Source: Parvibium lacunae
GTDB taxonomy: Bacteria > Pseudomonadota > Gammaproteobacteria > Burkholderiales > Burkholderiaceae_D
Direction: 5' to 3'
Length of the DNA: 64,000 nt
NCBI RefSeq assembly: GCF_003335215.1
Contig: NZ_QPGB01000005.1
Span: forward strand, 1-64,000
Shown here: in pieces, positions 24,602 to 32,893 of the stretch
How positions within the stretch are numbered: the stretch's first letter is position 1
How the letters are laid out: each line of letters begins with the position of its first letter
Program-made: the position numbers and the translations under genes
The notes under the pieces: generated by a model
What the model saw: the letters and a program-made list of their open reading frames with translations, nothing else
Told to the model about the DNA's origin: nothing
Database searches by the model: none

Positions 24602-24937
24602 TTAATCAGCAGCCATTAGTGATTTAGTCACCACTCTCCTGTCATCAGAAAAGGTTACGGTACACTGATAACGTCCAAATACTGACGATTGATTCAGAAT
24701 CATCAGCTTGGATTTTGAATCAATGAAATTGAACACAATATATTCATTTTTGTTGGCAATAGCCAAAACATTTTCTAGTGTGCTAGATATTAAAATACCA
24801 TCGCAAAAATTTGAGAATGAACTCTTCTTTTGACTAATTAATATTGCACTAATAGTCACTAAGCCAATCATTGCCGACCCAATTAAGAATAAGGTTTTTT
24901 TAAAAAACTTAGTTAGTGCATTGGTTAATTGCGCCAT
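24602..24937 (-). CDS. Single-pass membrane protein, probable immunity protein (cassette D)
   Basis: 111 residues: short basic N-terminus, one helix (TLFLIGSAMIGLVTISAILIS), then a polar exported domain with single Cys residues near 44 and 92. ATG 24937 has an AGGAG site 8 bases upstream inside the tip gene, which it overlaps by 29 bases. AT-rich. Its single-anchor topology differs from the multi-pass partners of the very hydrophobic tips, matching the less hydrophobic nature of the cassette D tip. Function inferred. Confidence 0.65.
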   Translation of the reverse strand: MAQLTNALTKFFKKTLFLIGSAMIGLVTISAILISQKKSSFSNFCDGILISSTLENVLAIANKNEYIVFNFIDSKSKLMILNQSSVFGRYQCTVTFSDDRRVVTKSLMAAD

Positions 24938-25310
24938 GATAAGCTCCTAGATAACCTGCGTACTCTACAGTTAAGCTTGCTAATGAATGTAGTTCATATC
25001 CAAAAATATTTTTTATTGCGCGTGCGCCCTGCCACATTGCAACTAAACTTAAAGTTGCTGGAAATGTGACTGGCTGTAGAGCACATGAATAAGACTCGGA
25101 AATTTTTCGTCCAGCAATATAATTCTCAGCGCAACGTAGTACAAAACCTGCTGGGCTATTGCCCTCCCACTCTCTATGTGTTCTTAATTGCATTAAATAA
25201 GATTGAGCGTTATCTGCACTACCATATTCTGTAATCATTGCCTGGGCCATCCTGATACCTTCAGCTAGCAACGGAGTCAATTGCGCCCCTCTCTGTCCAT
25301 TCTCAATCAT
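24909..25310 (-). CDS. C-terminal tip of an orphan toxin cassette, less hydrophobic type (cassette D)
   Basis: Starts within the junction motif (MIENGQRG), just downstream of an in-frame TAG (25317-25319) that replaces the Gln codon of DPDSGSQAW. The 125-residue tip is soluble-looking at first (EYGSADNAQSYLMQLRTHRE) with Cys residues, then has moderately hydrophobic segments (TLSLVAMWQGARAIKNIFG, VEYAGYLGAYHGAI). No catalytic family recognised. The upstream junction also has a one-base insertion near 25441-25452. Probably silent unless recombined behind an intact parent gene. Confidence 0.6.
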   Translation of the reverse strand: MIENGQRGAQLTPLLAEGIRMAQAMITEYGSADNAQSYLMQLRTHREWEGNSPAGFVLRCAENYIAGRKISESYSCALQPVTFPATLSLVAMWQGARAIKNIFGYELHSLASLTVEYAGYLGAYHGAINQCTN

Positions 25311-25595
25311 CCAAGCCTAGGAGCCGGAATCCGGATCAAAGATCACATAACCGGCAGTGGGGCTGCTGGTGGTGGTGACGCCATTCGCATCGGTAATACT
25401 GACCGTAATCCGTTGTTCATGCAAGGTCACATCTTTACCATTAGCTAATGGTATCGGTCATCTCAGCTTTATCGCTATTGTCTTTGATTTGTTCGCAAGG
25501 TGCCGAGCGGGTAGCTATAGTTTTGCACGGTCGGCGCAGGTGCCGAGCACATCGCCCACCGTGGCGTTGGGTTTGCCTAATCGTGGTCTACTCCT
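25298..25595 (-). repeat. Cassette junction and inter-cassette repeat, copy D
   Basis: Contains the ITVSITDANGVTTTSSPTAG to DPDSGS block, the NSDKAEM block, and the inter-cassette element ending near ACATATATTTAGGAG. The stop codon of the next upstream gene (25594-26064) lies inside this element. Confidence 0.8.
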
Positions 25596-26064
25596 AAATA
25601 TATGTTAAAAAAGCGGCGATTATCATCAACGCAGCGCCGAAAAAGAGAATTGAAAAAAACTGTATTCTGAGTATCGGAGCCCAACCTACAAACAGCACAG
25701 AATCATTTGGATTGAACGGATCAATATAAACATTCAATCCAGTTTTTGAAATTAAACTTTGGAATTCGGATGGACTTACTCGTGGCAATAAATGTTCTAC
25801 TCCATTTCGATATACGTTAGTTCCAAAAAAATCTACCTTATGATAAGAGTATTTATAAAGGACTTTAATTGTAGTATTTCTATTTGGTTTTTTAGGGTTG
25901 TAATAAGCAAATCGCGGATCTGCACATATAATTTCAAAGTTAACTAACTGTCCATCAACTCGTACAAAAGCCAACGTATCTAAAGTACGCTTTCGTAGTT
26001 GAAACGCATGGTTGACTATATAAAGGCCTAGGATAAATAACAAGAGAATTGAGATATTCTGCAT
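25594..26064 (-). CDS. DUF3592-like membrane protein, probable immunity protein (cassette C)
   Basis: 156 residues from ATG 26064 (a TTG at 26079 overlaps the tip stop). It has a helix at each end (ISILLLFILGLYIVNHAF near the start, FFSILFFGAALMIIAAFLTYI at the C-terminus) around a beta-rich exported domain with VLYKYSYHKVDFFGTNVY, the pattern I associate with DUF3592 proteins. The last codons and stop are formed by the cassette repeat. DUF3592 proteins are widespread and poorly understood; an immunity role is suggested only by the cassette position. Confidence 0.65.
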   Translation of the reverse strand: MQNISILLLFILGLYIVNHAFQLRKRTLDTLAFVRVDGQLVNFEIICADPRFAYYNPKKPNRNTTIKVLYKYSYHKVDFFGTNVYRNGVEHLLPRVSPSEFQSLISKTGLNVYIDPFNPNDSVLFVGWAPILRIQFFSILFFGAALMIIAAFLTYI

Positions 26065-26075
26065 AATCCCTACTT

Positions 26076-27262
26076 TCAATTAGGCCATGCAAGTGATCTG
26101 CCAACATACACTTCCAGCCCACCACTCAGACCAGTAAACATACCCATTAGCCCAGACATTAAACCAGTGAATGCTCGACTGACCTCTAGCGAGAGCGCAG
26201 AAACGAATAAACTCGCCCATATCAAAGGAATGATTGCGCCATAGTTACCTGATGCACCACACGTAATTAAAACAGAAACAATTCCTAGAATAAAATTAAT
26301 AAGTGCAATAGCCTGTAAGATTATCGCAGGAGCAGAAAGCAACAGTAATACTAAAGCTAGAATCCTTAAAATGGTTAGAATATAACCGATAACTACTGCC
26401 GCACCATTCTGCCCACCCTCAATCATCCAAGCTTGAGAACCGGAATCCGGATCAAAGATCACATAACCTGCAGTGGGGCTGCTGGTGGTGGTGACGCCAT
26501 TCGCATCCGTGATACTGACCGTAATCCGCTGTTCATGCAAGGTCACTTCCTTGCCATTGGCCAAGGCATTGATGATGTCGTTCTTCACATCACTGCTGTA
26601 TTGCACACTCGCCAGTAAACTGCTGTGATACGCGCTGTTGTTAGCATTGAGGGTGATGATCTTCTGCCCTTGGGCCGCCGCAATCGCTAAAGCCTTGGCG
26701 GTACTGATGCCTTGTGGTTGGCTGGGATCATTTGCCGGTTTGTTGGGGTCTTTAAAGAGTTGTCTGGCACACTGTGTTCAAAGGCGGAAGCGGCGGCCCC
26801 GACTTGCCGTTGAAACTGAATGAACTTGTCATGGCTATTGTCTTTGGCTTTGGCGTTTTCGGTGGAGAAGGCAATGTCCATCATGACGCCGGTAAAGCTG
26901 CCACTGCCGTTATTCCCAAACATGCCCCCAGGTTTCATCACGCTGTAAAACCGCCCATAGCTAGGAAGGCGGTAGCGTAGCATATCACCCCGACTACGGG
27001 CGGTGAGCTGGCTGTTGCCGTCGTCATTGGCAAACCAAGCAAGGACATTACTGGTGAGGATGGCCCCGGTCAGGTCATCTTTATTCAGGCTTTGGATGGG
27101 GGTGGGGTCATTCGGGTTGGCTTGAAACTGGGCCAGTTTGTCTTTCGTGGCTTGGGGTTTCGCTTGGTGGGCTTGCAGTTGATGGGGGCTGATGACTTGC
27201 CAATCAACATACAGGGCGTTGTATTCGCCGGCAAAGGGTTCATGCTGGCTTGGCCACCCCAA
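26076..27262 (-). pseudogene. Frameshifted C-terminal half of the parent polymorphic toxin with tip C
   Basis: The 5' frame (27262 to about 26770) encodes QHEPFAGEYNALYVDWQ, ARSRGDMLRYRLPSYGRFYS, SGSFTGVMMDIAFSTENAK and QVGAAASAFEHSV. One base appears deleted near 26768-26772, after which the protein continues in another frame: PSQPQGISTAKALAIAAAQG, YSSDVKNDIINALANGKEV, the intact junction, and a hydrophobic tip (IGYILTILRILALVLLLLSA and more). This architecture matches, from memory, the C-terminal half of large secreted transglutaminase-domain polymorphic toxins. The N-terminal half is missing; the frame hits stops just upstream of 27262. Confidence 0.7.
26412..26560 (-). repeat. Cassette junction repeat, copy C (the intact one)
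   Basis: The only copy in its natural context, preceded by parent-body sequence and followed by tip C. It reads through without stops: LHEQRITVSITDANG, TTTSSPTAGYVIFDPDSG, SQAWMIEGGQNG. It therefore serves as the reference for defects in the other copies. Confidence 0.8.
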
Positions 27263-27392
27263 CCACTTTTACTAGGGCCATATGGCGCTGATTTTACCAA
27301 TAATAACCGCAGCAAAACATAGGGCCACCTGACAGAGCATAGAGAGCATTTAAGTGTACTTTTATATCCGAGCCGCTTCTTCCTCCAGGCCA

Positions 27393-27884
27393 TTACATAT
27401 CATACCGATAGTAACGGAATAAACAGGCGATTATTGCTAATAAATAAATTAACAACCCATACAGGTAATGCTCAAGGCTATTTGCATTAGCAGGAACAAA
27501 TCCATTTAATGCATGGCTATTTTTATTTATTTGATCTCTAAGAAAAGCCTGCTGCCAATTTAAAATATCACTCAACACAATAAAAAATATAAAAAATGCA
27601 TAGCCCCTTAAGCTTGTCTCAAATTTATTTGTGATTAATAAACTAAAAAAAACGGGTAACAGTAACCTTTCTGAGCCATGAATAAATAGAGATATTTCTT
27701 TTAAATTCTCATGCATGTGAGCGATCAGCATCTTACCTGCAAGAAATAACAAATAAATTACCAAAACTTCTAGTATTTTGATAGCTAAAAATTTGGCAAA
27801 AAGACTTGGATCATTTTGAAGGTACTGAAACAATAAGTAATTAAGAATAATTATCATTACTGAAAAAAAGAATTTTATTTTCAT
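27393..27884 (-). CDS. Multi-pass membrane protein, probable immunity protein (cassette B)
   Basis: 163 residues, very AT-rich and Lys/Phe/Ile-rich, with about five hydrophobic segments (FFFSVMIIILNYLLFQYL, ILEVLVIYLLFLAGKMLIAH, LLLPVFFSLLI, YAFFIFFIVLSDILNW, YLYGLLIYLLAIIACLFRYY). It follows the frameshifted tip B by 58 bases. No family recognised. Immunity is inferred from array position and from its membrane nature matching a hydrophobic tip. Confidence 0.65.
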   Translation of the reverse strand: MKIKFFFSVMIIILNYLLFQYLQNDPSLFAKFLAIKILEVLVIYLLFLAGKMLIAHMHENLKEISLFIHGSERLLLPVFFSLLITNKFETSLRGYAFFIFFIVLSDILNWQQAFLRDQINKNSHALNGFVPANANSLEHYLYGLLIYLLAIIACLFRYYRYDM

Positions 27885-27942
27885 GGTTTAAATACTCCCA
27901 TAAACATAGACAATAACGTTGCCGTTGCTAGATATAGAAGCT

Positions 27943-28373
27943 CTACTTTTTTTCTGTAACAAAATCATCGGCTAATCGAGCGCCAAAAAAGCCTCCTGCA
28001 ATATCCAAAACTGCATCAACTGTTGCCGCAAGTGCAACTCGATTAAATTGTTCTTCATTTACAGCTCGACCCATACCATCAAGGAAACTCATAAAATTAG
28101 AAATTGCCATCATTAGTGTGAATATTGGCATCAATGCTAAGCCGCCACTAAGCATCGTCAAAATCGGAATAGCGATGGCAAACGCCATAAACACAAGAGT
28201 AACAATAAACGCTCCCCTGCTCCACCCTCAATCATCCAAGCCTGGGAACCGGAATCCGGATCGAAGATCACATAACCTGCAGTGGGGCTGCTAGTGGTAG
28301 TAACGCCATTCGCATCCGTGATACTGACCGTAATCCGTTGTTCACGCAAGGTCACTTCTTTACCATTAGCCAA
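27943..28373 (-). pseudogene. Frameshifted hydrophobic toxin tip (cassette B)
   Basis: The junction (MANGKEVTLREQRITV ... DPDSGSQAWMIEGG) runs in one frame and would end within 25 codons. The hydrophobic tip (MAFAIAIPILTMLSGGLALM, then FNRVALAATVDAVLDIAGGF, ending in ADDFVTEKK) lies in another frame. Adding one G to the four-base G run at 28214-28217 restores a continuous GGAGGAFIVTLVFMAF reading. A second one-base insertion precedes the junction near 28371-28377. The cassette is thus doubly disabled; phase variation through the short G run is possible but weakly supported. Confidence 0.65.
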
Positions 28374-28487
28374 TGGTGTCGGTCATCTCAACTTTATCGC
28401 TATTGTCTTTGGTTTGTTCGTAAGGTGCCGGGCACATAGCCTACCGCGGTGTTGGACTTATCTAATCGTGGGCTACCCCTAGATATA
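28222..28487 (-). repeat. Cassette junction and inter-cassette repeat, copy B
   Basis: Contains the ACATATATCTAGGGGTAG end element, the CGATTAGATAAGTCCAACACC block, the EQTKDNSDKAEMTDT block and the junction, in the same order as copies D, E and the left-most partial copy. Confidence 0.8.
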
Positions 28488-28497
28488 TGTTCAGAGC

Positions 28498-28692
28498 TCA
28501 ATCTACTCTGGAACCAGCACGACTTATTCTTAATGCAAAAAGTGTACTGCATGCAGGCCCAAATGATCTTATTAACAAGGATAAAATCTCATCTGTTATC
28601 AACATACTTACATAAACAGAAATCACCACTCCTAATACAAATACGATTAAAGCAATAATTTGTCGATGCTGATGAATATCCATGTTATGCAT
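28498..28692 (-). CDS. 64-residue membrane protein, probable immunity protein (cassette A)
   Basis: The start at 28692 is one base from the tip A stop and has AGGAT overlapping the tip's last codons. One or two hydrophobic segments (ALIVFVLGVVISVYVSMLIT, SLLIRSFGPACSTLFAL) with a His-rich N-terminus (MHNMDIHQHRQ). The gene ends just before the inter-cassette repeat. It is the smallest of the putative immunity proteins. Function inferred from position. Confidence 0.6.
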   Translation of the reverse strand: MHNMDIHQHRQIIALIVFVLGVVISVYVSMLITDEILSLLIRSFGPACSTLFALRISRAGSRVD

Positions 28693-28693
28693 C

Positions 28694-29179
28694 CTATGAA
28701 ATTAGCGCATTGAAAATAGCAAAAGATATAAATGCCAAACCTTCTACAATAAGAAGTGGTGTTCCAACTACACCAACAATTACGAATGCAGCAACAAAAG
28801 CAGCTGAAATAACCCCCACGCTAGATTCGCTATGGTTGCCCTGACAAGGCCTTGGTCCATGTATTGGGTCAACAGCAGCTGTAACGTGCCAAGCAATGAA
28901 AACAAAAATAACATTTAAATATGCCACTAATGCAATAAACACTGGAAGTAGCATTAAATATATGCCAATCCATAAAACAATTAATGCCAATACGATCATT
29001 ATCCAAGCACTATTCTGCCCATTCTCAATCATCCAAGCCTGAGAGCTGTAATCCGGATCAAAGATCACATAACCTGCAGTCGGGCTACTGGTGGTGGTGC
29101 CATTCGCATCCGTGATACTGACTGTAATCCGTTGTTCATGCAAGGTCACTTCTTTGCCATTGGCTAGGGCATCTGCCAT
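28694..29179 (-). CDS. Hydrophobic toxin tip with intact junction (cassette A)
   Basis: 161 residues from ATG 29179 (MADALANGKEV). The junction is in frame throughout, with a one-codon deletion (NGTTT for NGVTTT) and DPDYSSQAW for DPDSGSQAW. The tip has long hydrophobic segments (AWIMIVLALIVLWIGIYLML, VFIALVAYLNVIFVFIAW, VGVISAAFVAAFVIVGVVG, LLIVEGLAFISFAIFNAL) and one Cys-containing polar loop (DPIHGPRPCQGNH). It is the only tip in the array that starts with a normal ATG and no interruption, so it could be translated as a free membrane-active protein. Confidence 0.65.
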   Translation of the reverse strand: MADALANGKEVTLHEQRITVSITDANGTTTSSPTAGYVIFDPDYSSQAWMIENGQNSAWIMIVLALIVLWIGIYLMLLPVFIALVAYLNVIFVFIAWHVTAAVDPIHGPRPCQGNHSESSVGVISAAFVAAFVIVGVVGTPLLIVEGLAFISFAIFNALIS

Positions 29180-29180
29180 T
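29020..29180 (-). repeat. Cassette junction repeat, copy A (right end of the array)
   Basis: Junction encoding ANGKEVTLHEQRITVSITDANG to DPDYSSQAWMIENG. Homology to other copies stops at about 29180, marking the right boundary of the array; no inter-cassette block precedes it. Confidence 0.75.
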
Positions 29181-29311
29181 TCGGCTTAGGTATCGTGGGG
29201 ATATACGGACTGTTACAAATTCTGTTGAACCCTCACGCCGCTGACGAGTCTCTCTTGGTGTGAGTCACTTTGGCTGACGCACATCAACATAATCATTGAA
29301 TGGAGAGACAG

Positions 29312-29833
29312 ATGCGCCACTACCCCACCAACAGCCCCAAAGCTGCTGCACGTGTACTCATCATGATGTTGATTTCAAACGCGCGCTTAGAGCATGCGGA
29401 ACTCGATTTTTTACAGAAATTACGGGTAGCGGAAAAACTGGGCTTGAGTGAAGAATCTTTTACGCAAGTATTACAAGATTATTGCGCTGATTTGTTGGCA
29501 GACCCGCGACGCGCTACGGTACAAACTGCAGCGCCAGCATTAGTAGATGGATTGCTTGATGAGATCACCGACCCGCACTTGCAACAACAAATTGCTGACT
29601 TTGCTTTTCTATTGAGCCATGCAGATGATCAATTTTGTCAGATCGAGCAGGCGGTGTACCAACGGATGCTACAACGCTGGCGCATGGACTTAAGCGGAAC
29701 CGCAGTATTCACCACTGACTCGATCAAGTTACTGGGGCAAATCAGGCAAGCAGCGCGACAGCATACGAAACAGGTTGTGCAACGCCTGAACCGTGAGATC
29801 AAGCCAGTAAAACCCTCTGCCACAACGCTTTAA
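29312..29833 (+). CDS. TerB-like / hypothetical helical protein
   Basis: 173 residues from ATG 29312, chosen because GGAGAG lies nine bases upstream; ATG 29300 is possible. All-helical, acidic, with LIMMLISNARLEHAELDFLQ, LADPRRATVQ and FLLSHADDQFCQIEQAVYQR. The two negatively charged helix pairs resemble the tellurite-resistance TerB fold, but I cannot confirm key residues. It is the first gene right of the cassette array and converges on glnE with a 35-base overlap of the 3' ends. Function unknown. Confidence 0.65.
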   Translation: MRHYPTNSPKAAARVLIMMLISNARLEHAELDFLQKLRVAEKLGLSEESFTQVLQDYCADLLADPRRATVQTAAPALVDGLLDEITDPHLQQQIADFAFLLSHADDQFCQIEQAVYQRMLQRWRMDLSGTAVFTTDSIKLLGQIRQAARQHTKQVVQRLNREIKPVKPSATTL

Positions 29834-32783
29834 CTTGATCGACATGCGCTTGCACACGGGCGGGCTCGACCCGAGCCTGTTCGTGTCCGGCAAGGCGTAA
29901 GCGGTGCTGCAAACGGCGATAGGTTCGATAGGCGTCGGCGGCGGCCAAGGCCAAGTCGAGTGGAATCAAATTGGCTTGTGCGGCACGCTGCAACAAGGCA
30001 ATATTCCCAACGTTATCGCGCAGTGCCGGTTCACGCTGCGCATAGCTCAAGACCAGATACTGAACCATAAATTCAATATCCACCATGCCGCCACGATCAT
30101 GTTTTAAATCAAACAGGGCGGTTGGGTTGGGGTGACCATCCAGCATCTTTTGTCGCATCGTCAACACCTCCTGGCGCAAGGTGTCTGGGTTACGCGGCAG
30201 CTGCAAAACCGCTTGCCGCTCTGCTTCAAACCATATCCCAATCTGGGGTTCGCCCGCACAAAAACGCGCCCGGGTTAAAGCTTGATGCTCCCACAGCCAT
30301 GCGGCTTCGCGCTGATAGCGACTAAATGCGGCGGTCGAGGAAACCAGCAGACCTGCGTTGCCATTTGGCCGTAAGCGTAAATCCACTTCAAACAGAATGC
30401 CTGCAGGGGTTTGACTGGCCAGCCAAGTATTCAAACGCTGCGCGAGCTTGGCATAAATTTCGTTGGCGTCGGGGTGGCTATCGTCATACAAAAAAATCAG
30501 GTCGAGGTCAGAGGCGTAGCCGAGTTCTTTACCGCCTAATTTGCCATAGGCAATGATGGCAAAGTGGGGGGATTCGGGTAGCGTTGCCGCTAGATCAGGT
30601 TGGCGCTGTCGATAATGCTGCCGGGTTGCCGCCCAGCAATGTGGCAGGGTTTGTCGCAAGATCAAATCAGCCAGCGCACTCAACTGATCGGAAAGGGTTT
30701 CTGGCGTCCATTGCCCTTGTAAATCTTGCGCTAGTAAGCGAAAAACCTGCGCGTGGTGAAATTCGCGCAGCAAATCCAAATGACGCTCAGTGGGGTCTTG
30801 CTGCGTCCGCGCAGCTTGTGCCGTGACCCGCGCCAAATCAGTCCGTAATTGGCGCTCCAGGGTTGCCCACGGGGGCGGCTGAAGCAGGTTTCGATCGTCT
30901 AGCAATTCGTCCAACAAAATGGGATGGCGAGTCAGGTAGCTGGTGGCCCATTCGGCGGCGGCCAGCATGCGGGTTACCCGCGCCAATGCTTGCGGATATT
31001 CACTCAGGAGGGCCAAATAAGCGCTGCGACGGCAAATGCTTTCCAGCAAATGCAACCAGCGCAGTAAGGTTTGTAAGGGGCTAATATTGATCTGGTCTGC
31101 CAATACCGCCACCTCACTCGGAGAGGCATTGATCTCGCTAGGAGCGGCCGGGATAGCGGTCTCACAATGCACGGTATAGGCCAATAAGCTGCCCAGCAGG
31201 GTGAGGCAGCGCTGCTTGCTGTTATCAGGAAGCGATTGGTAGCGCCCACTCTGCAGAAACTGTTCTATGCGCTGCTGCATTTCTTCGGCTTGAGTGGGGT
31301 CCAGTGAGCCGCCCTGCGTGGCTTGCTGCAGCACCTCTGTCCAGCCTTGGCACCGTGGCCGCAGCCGGCGCTCAGTGGGCGGCAAAGTCGGATCATGCGG
31401 CGCCGCGCTGGGCGTGTGAGGGCTTTGTTTATCGCCAAACATGGCTGCAAATTGCTGACTAACAAAGCGCCGATGTGCCTGCAACACCTCAATGAATGCC
31501 GCATAGTCAGCGTAGCCCATACTCTGCGCCAATGCCAACTGGGCCTCGGGATGTGTTGGCAGCGTATGGGTTTGGGCGTCTTCGGGGTATTGCAAGCGGT
31601 GTTCCACCTGGCGTAGAAACTGATAAGCCGCGATTAGCTGTGTGACGCTGGAAAAATCAATCAACCCACGCTGCGCACAGGCCTGTAACACCGCACAGGT
31701 TGGGCGAAGCCGTAAACTGGTTTCTCGTCCGCCTCGAATTAATTGAAAAGCTTGCGCGAGAAATTCAATTTGCCGAATCCCGCCCTCCCCCAGCTTGATG
31801 TTGCCGCCCATTTGCCGCTCCCCTGGTTGCGAGAGCTGGGCGTGCTGGGTTTCCCGACGACCGATTTCGGCACTGATTTGGGTGTGTAAATTACGAATGG
31901 CATCAATCGCACCAAAATCGAGATATTTACGATACACAAACGGCGTAACCAGTTGCACCAGTTGTTCACACTGCTGTGTATGGGCAGCCGCAGACATCCA
32001 TACCGGGGCCGAAATGGTGCGGGCTTTAATCCAGGCGTAGCGCTCCCACTCGCGCCCTTGTGCAACCAAATATTGTTCCAGCATGTCAAAACTCATGACC
32101 AGCGGGCCTGCGTCACCATAGGGGCGCAGGCGCATATCAACCCGAAAGACAAAGCCGTGCTCAGTGACCTCGGATAACAGCGCGATCAGGCGCTGGCCAA
32201 CGCGGGTAAAATATTCATGGTTCGAGAGTAAGCGCAGTCCACTCGTCGTCGCATCAGTCGACGTTTGAGTTGCTGGTGGGCGGGTTTCGCCTGGCTCGGG
32301 ATAAACAAAAATCAGGTCAATATCGGATGACACATTTAACTCGCGCCCCCCGAGCTTCCCCATCCCGATAATTAATAAGTCTTGCGCCTCGCCTTGTTCG
32401 TTACAAGGCACCCCATGGCGCGCAGCGAGCTCGGTGCAAACATGCTGTAGCGCAGTCTGGCAACAAAATTCGGCCAGTGTGGTTAATGCCGCTGTCACTT
32501 GTTCCAAGGTTGCCTGGCCGGATAAGTCGGCCTGCAAAATGTGTAGCATGGCCCAATGACGCGTGCGGCGCAGGGCAGCGGCTAAAGGTTCGCATGTCGC
32601 GTCAGCATTCGCCGCCGCGGGGGCCCACTGCCGTGCAAAATAAGCCGTCAAGCTGGCACGGTCTGGCACATGGACGGGCTGCTGCCAGTCAAATTCAGGC
32701 ACGAAGTGCGCCACGCGCTCGGCATACCGACTATAAAGACTGACGACAAACGACGGGGTGGCTGTAATCCGACTAAATTGCAT
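29799..32783 (-). CDS. glnE: Bifunctional glutamine synthetase adenylyltransferase/adenylyl-removing enzyme
   Basis: 994 residues from ATG 32783, which has GGGAA six bases upstream; a TTG six codons earlier is less likely. It has two nucleotidyltransferase domains: the N-terminal adenylyl-removing one with GKLGGRELNVSSDIDLIF near residues 142-159, and the C-terminal adenylylating one with GKLGGKELGYASDLDLIF near 745-762, separated by a helical regulatory linker. It controls glutamine synthetase by AMP attachment and removal in response to PII. Downstream it overlaps the TerB-like gene convergently; upstream it is divergent from yhdP. Confidence 0.95.
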   Translation of the reverse strand: MQFSRITATPSFVVSLYSRYAERVAHFVPEFDWQQPVHVPDRASLTAYFARQWAPAAANADATCEPLAAALRRTRHWAMLHILQADLSGQATLEQVTAALTTLAEFCCQTALQHVCTELAARHGVPCNEQGEAQDLLIIGMGKLGGRELNVSSDIDLIFVYPEPGETRPPATQTSTDATTSGLRLLSNHEYFTRVGQRLIALLSEVTEHGFVFRVDMRLRPYGDAGPLVMSFDMLEQYLVAQGREWERYAWIKARTISAPVWMSAAAHTQQCEQLVQLVTPFVYRKYLDFGAIDAIRNLHTQISAEIGRRETQHAQLSQPGERQMGGNIKLGEGGIRQIEFLAQAFQLIRGGRETSLRLRPTCAVLQACAQRGLIDFSSVTQLIAAYQFLRQVEHRLQYPEDAQTHTLPTHPEAQLALAQSMGYADYAAFIEVLQAHRRFVSQQFAAMFGDKQSPHTPSAAPHDPTLPPTERRLRPRCQGWTEVLQQATQGGSLDPTQAEEMQQRIEQFLQSGRYQSLPDNSKQRCLTLLGSLLAYTVHCETAIPAAPSEINASPSEVAVLADQINISPLQTLLRWLHLLESICRRSAYLALLSEYPQALARVTRMLAAAEWATSYLTRHPILLDELLDDRNLLQPPPWATLERQLRTDLARVTAQAARTQQDPTERHLDLLREFHHAQVFRLLAQDLQGQWTPETLSDQLSALADLILRQTLPHCWAATRQHYRQRQPDLAATLPESPHFAIIAYGKLGGKELGYASDLDLIFLYDDSHPDANEIYAKLAQRLNTWLASQTPAGILFEVDLRLRPNGNAGLLVSSTAAFSRYQREAAWLWEHQALTRARFCAGEPQIGIWFEAERQAVLQLPRNPDTLRQEVLTMRQKMLDGHPNPTALFDLKHDRGGMVDIEFMVQYLVLSYAQREPALRDNVGNIALLQRAAQANLIPLDLALAAADAYRTYRRLQHRLRLAGHEQARVEPARVQAHVDQVKALWQRVLLA

Positions 32784-32893
32784 GCTAAATTCCCGCTGCA
32801 AGGTTGTTTGCTTCCGAATGGCTTATTTTGTCAAGTTTACGCGCAATTTTCTCGCTCTGGCTCAGTCCCTTTCGTCCCCTGTGCGCCTTATTC

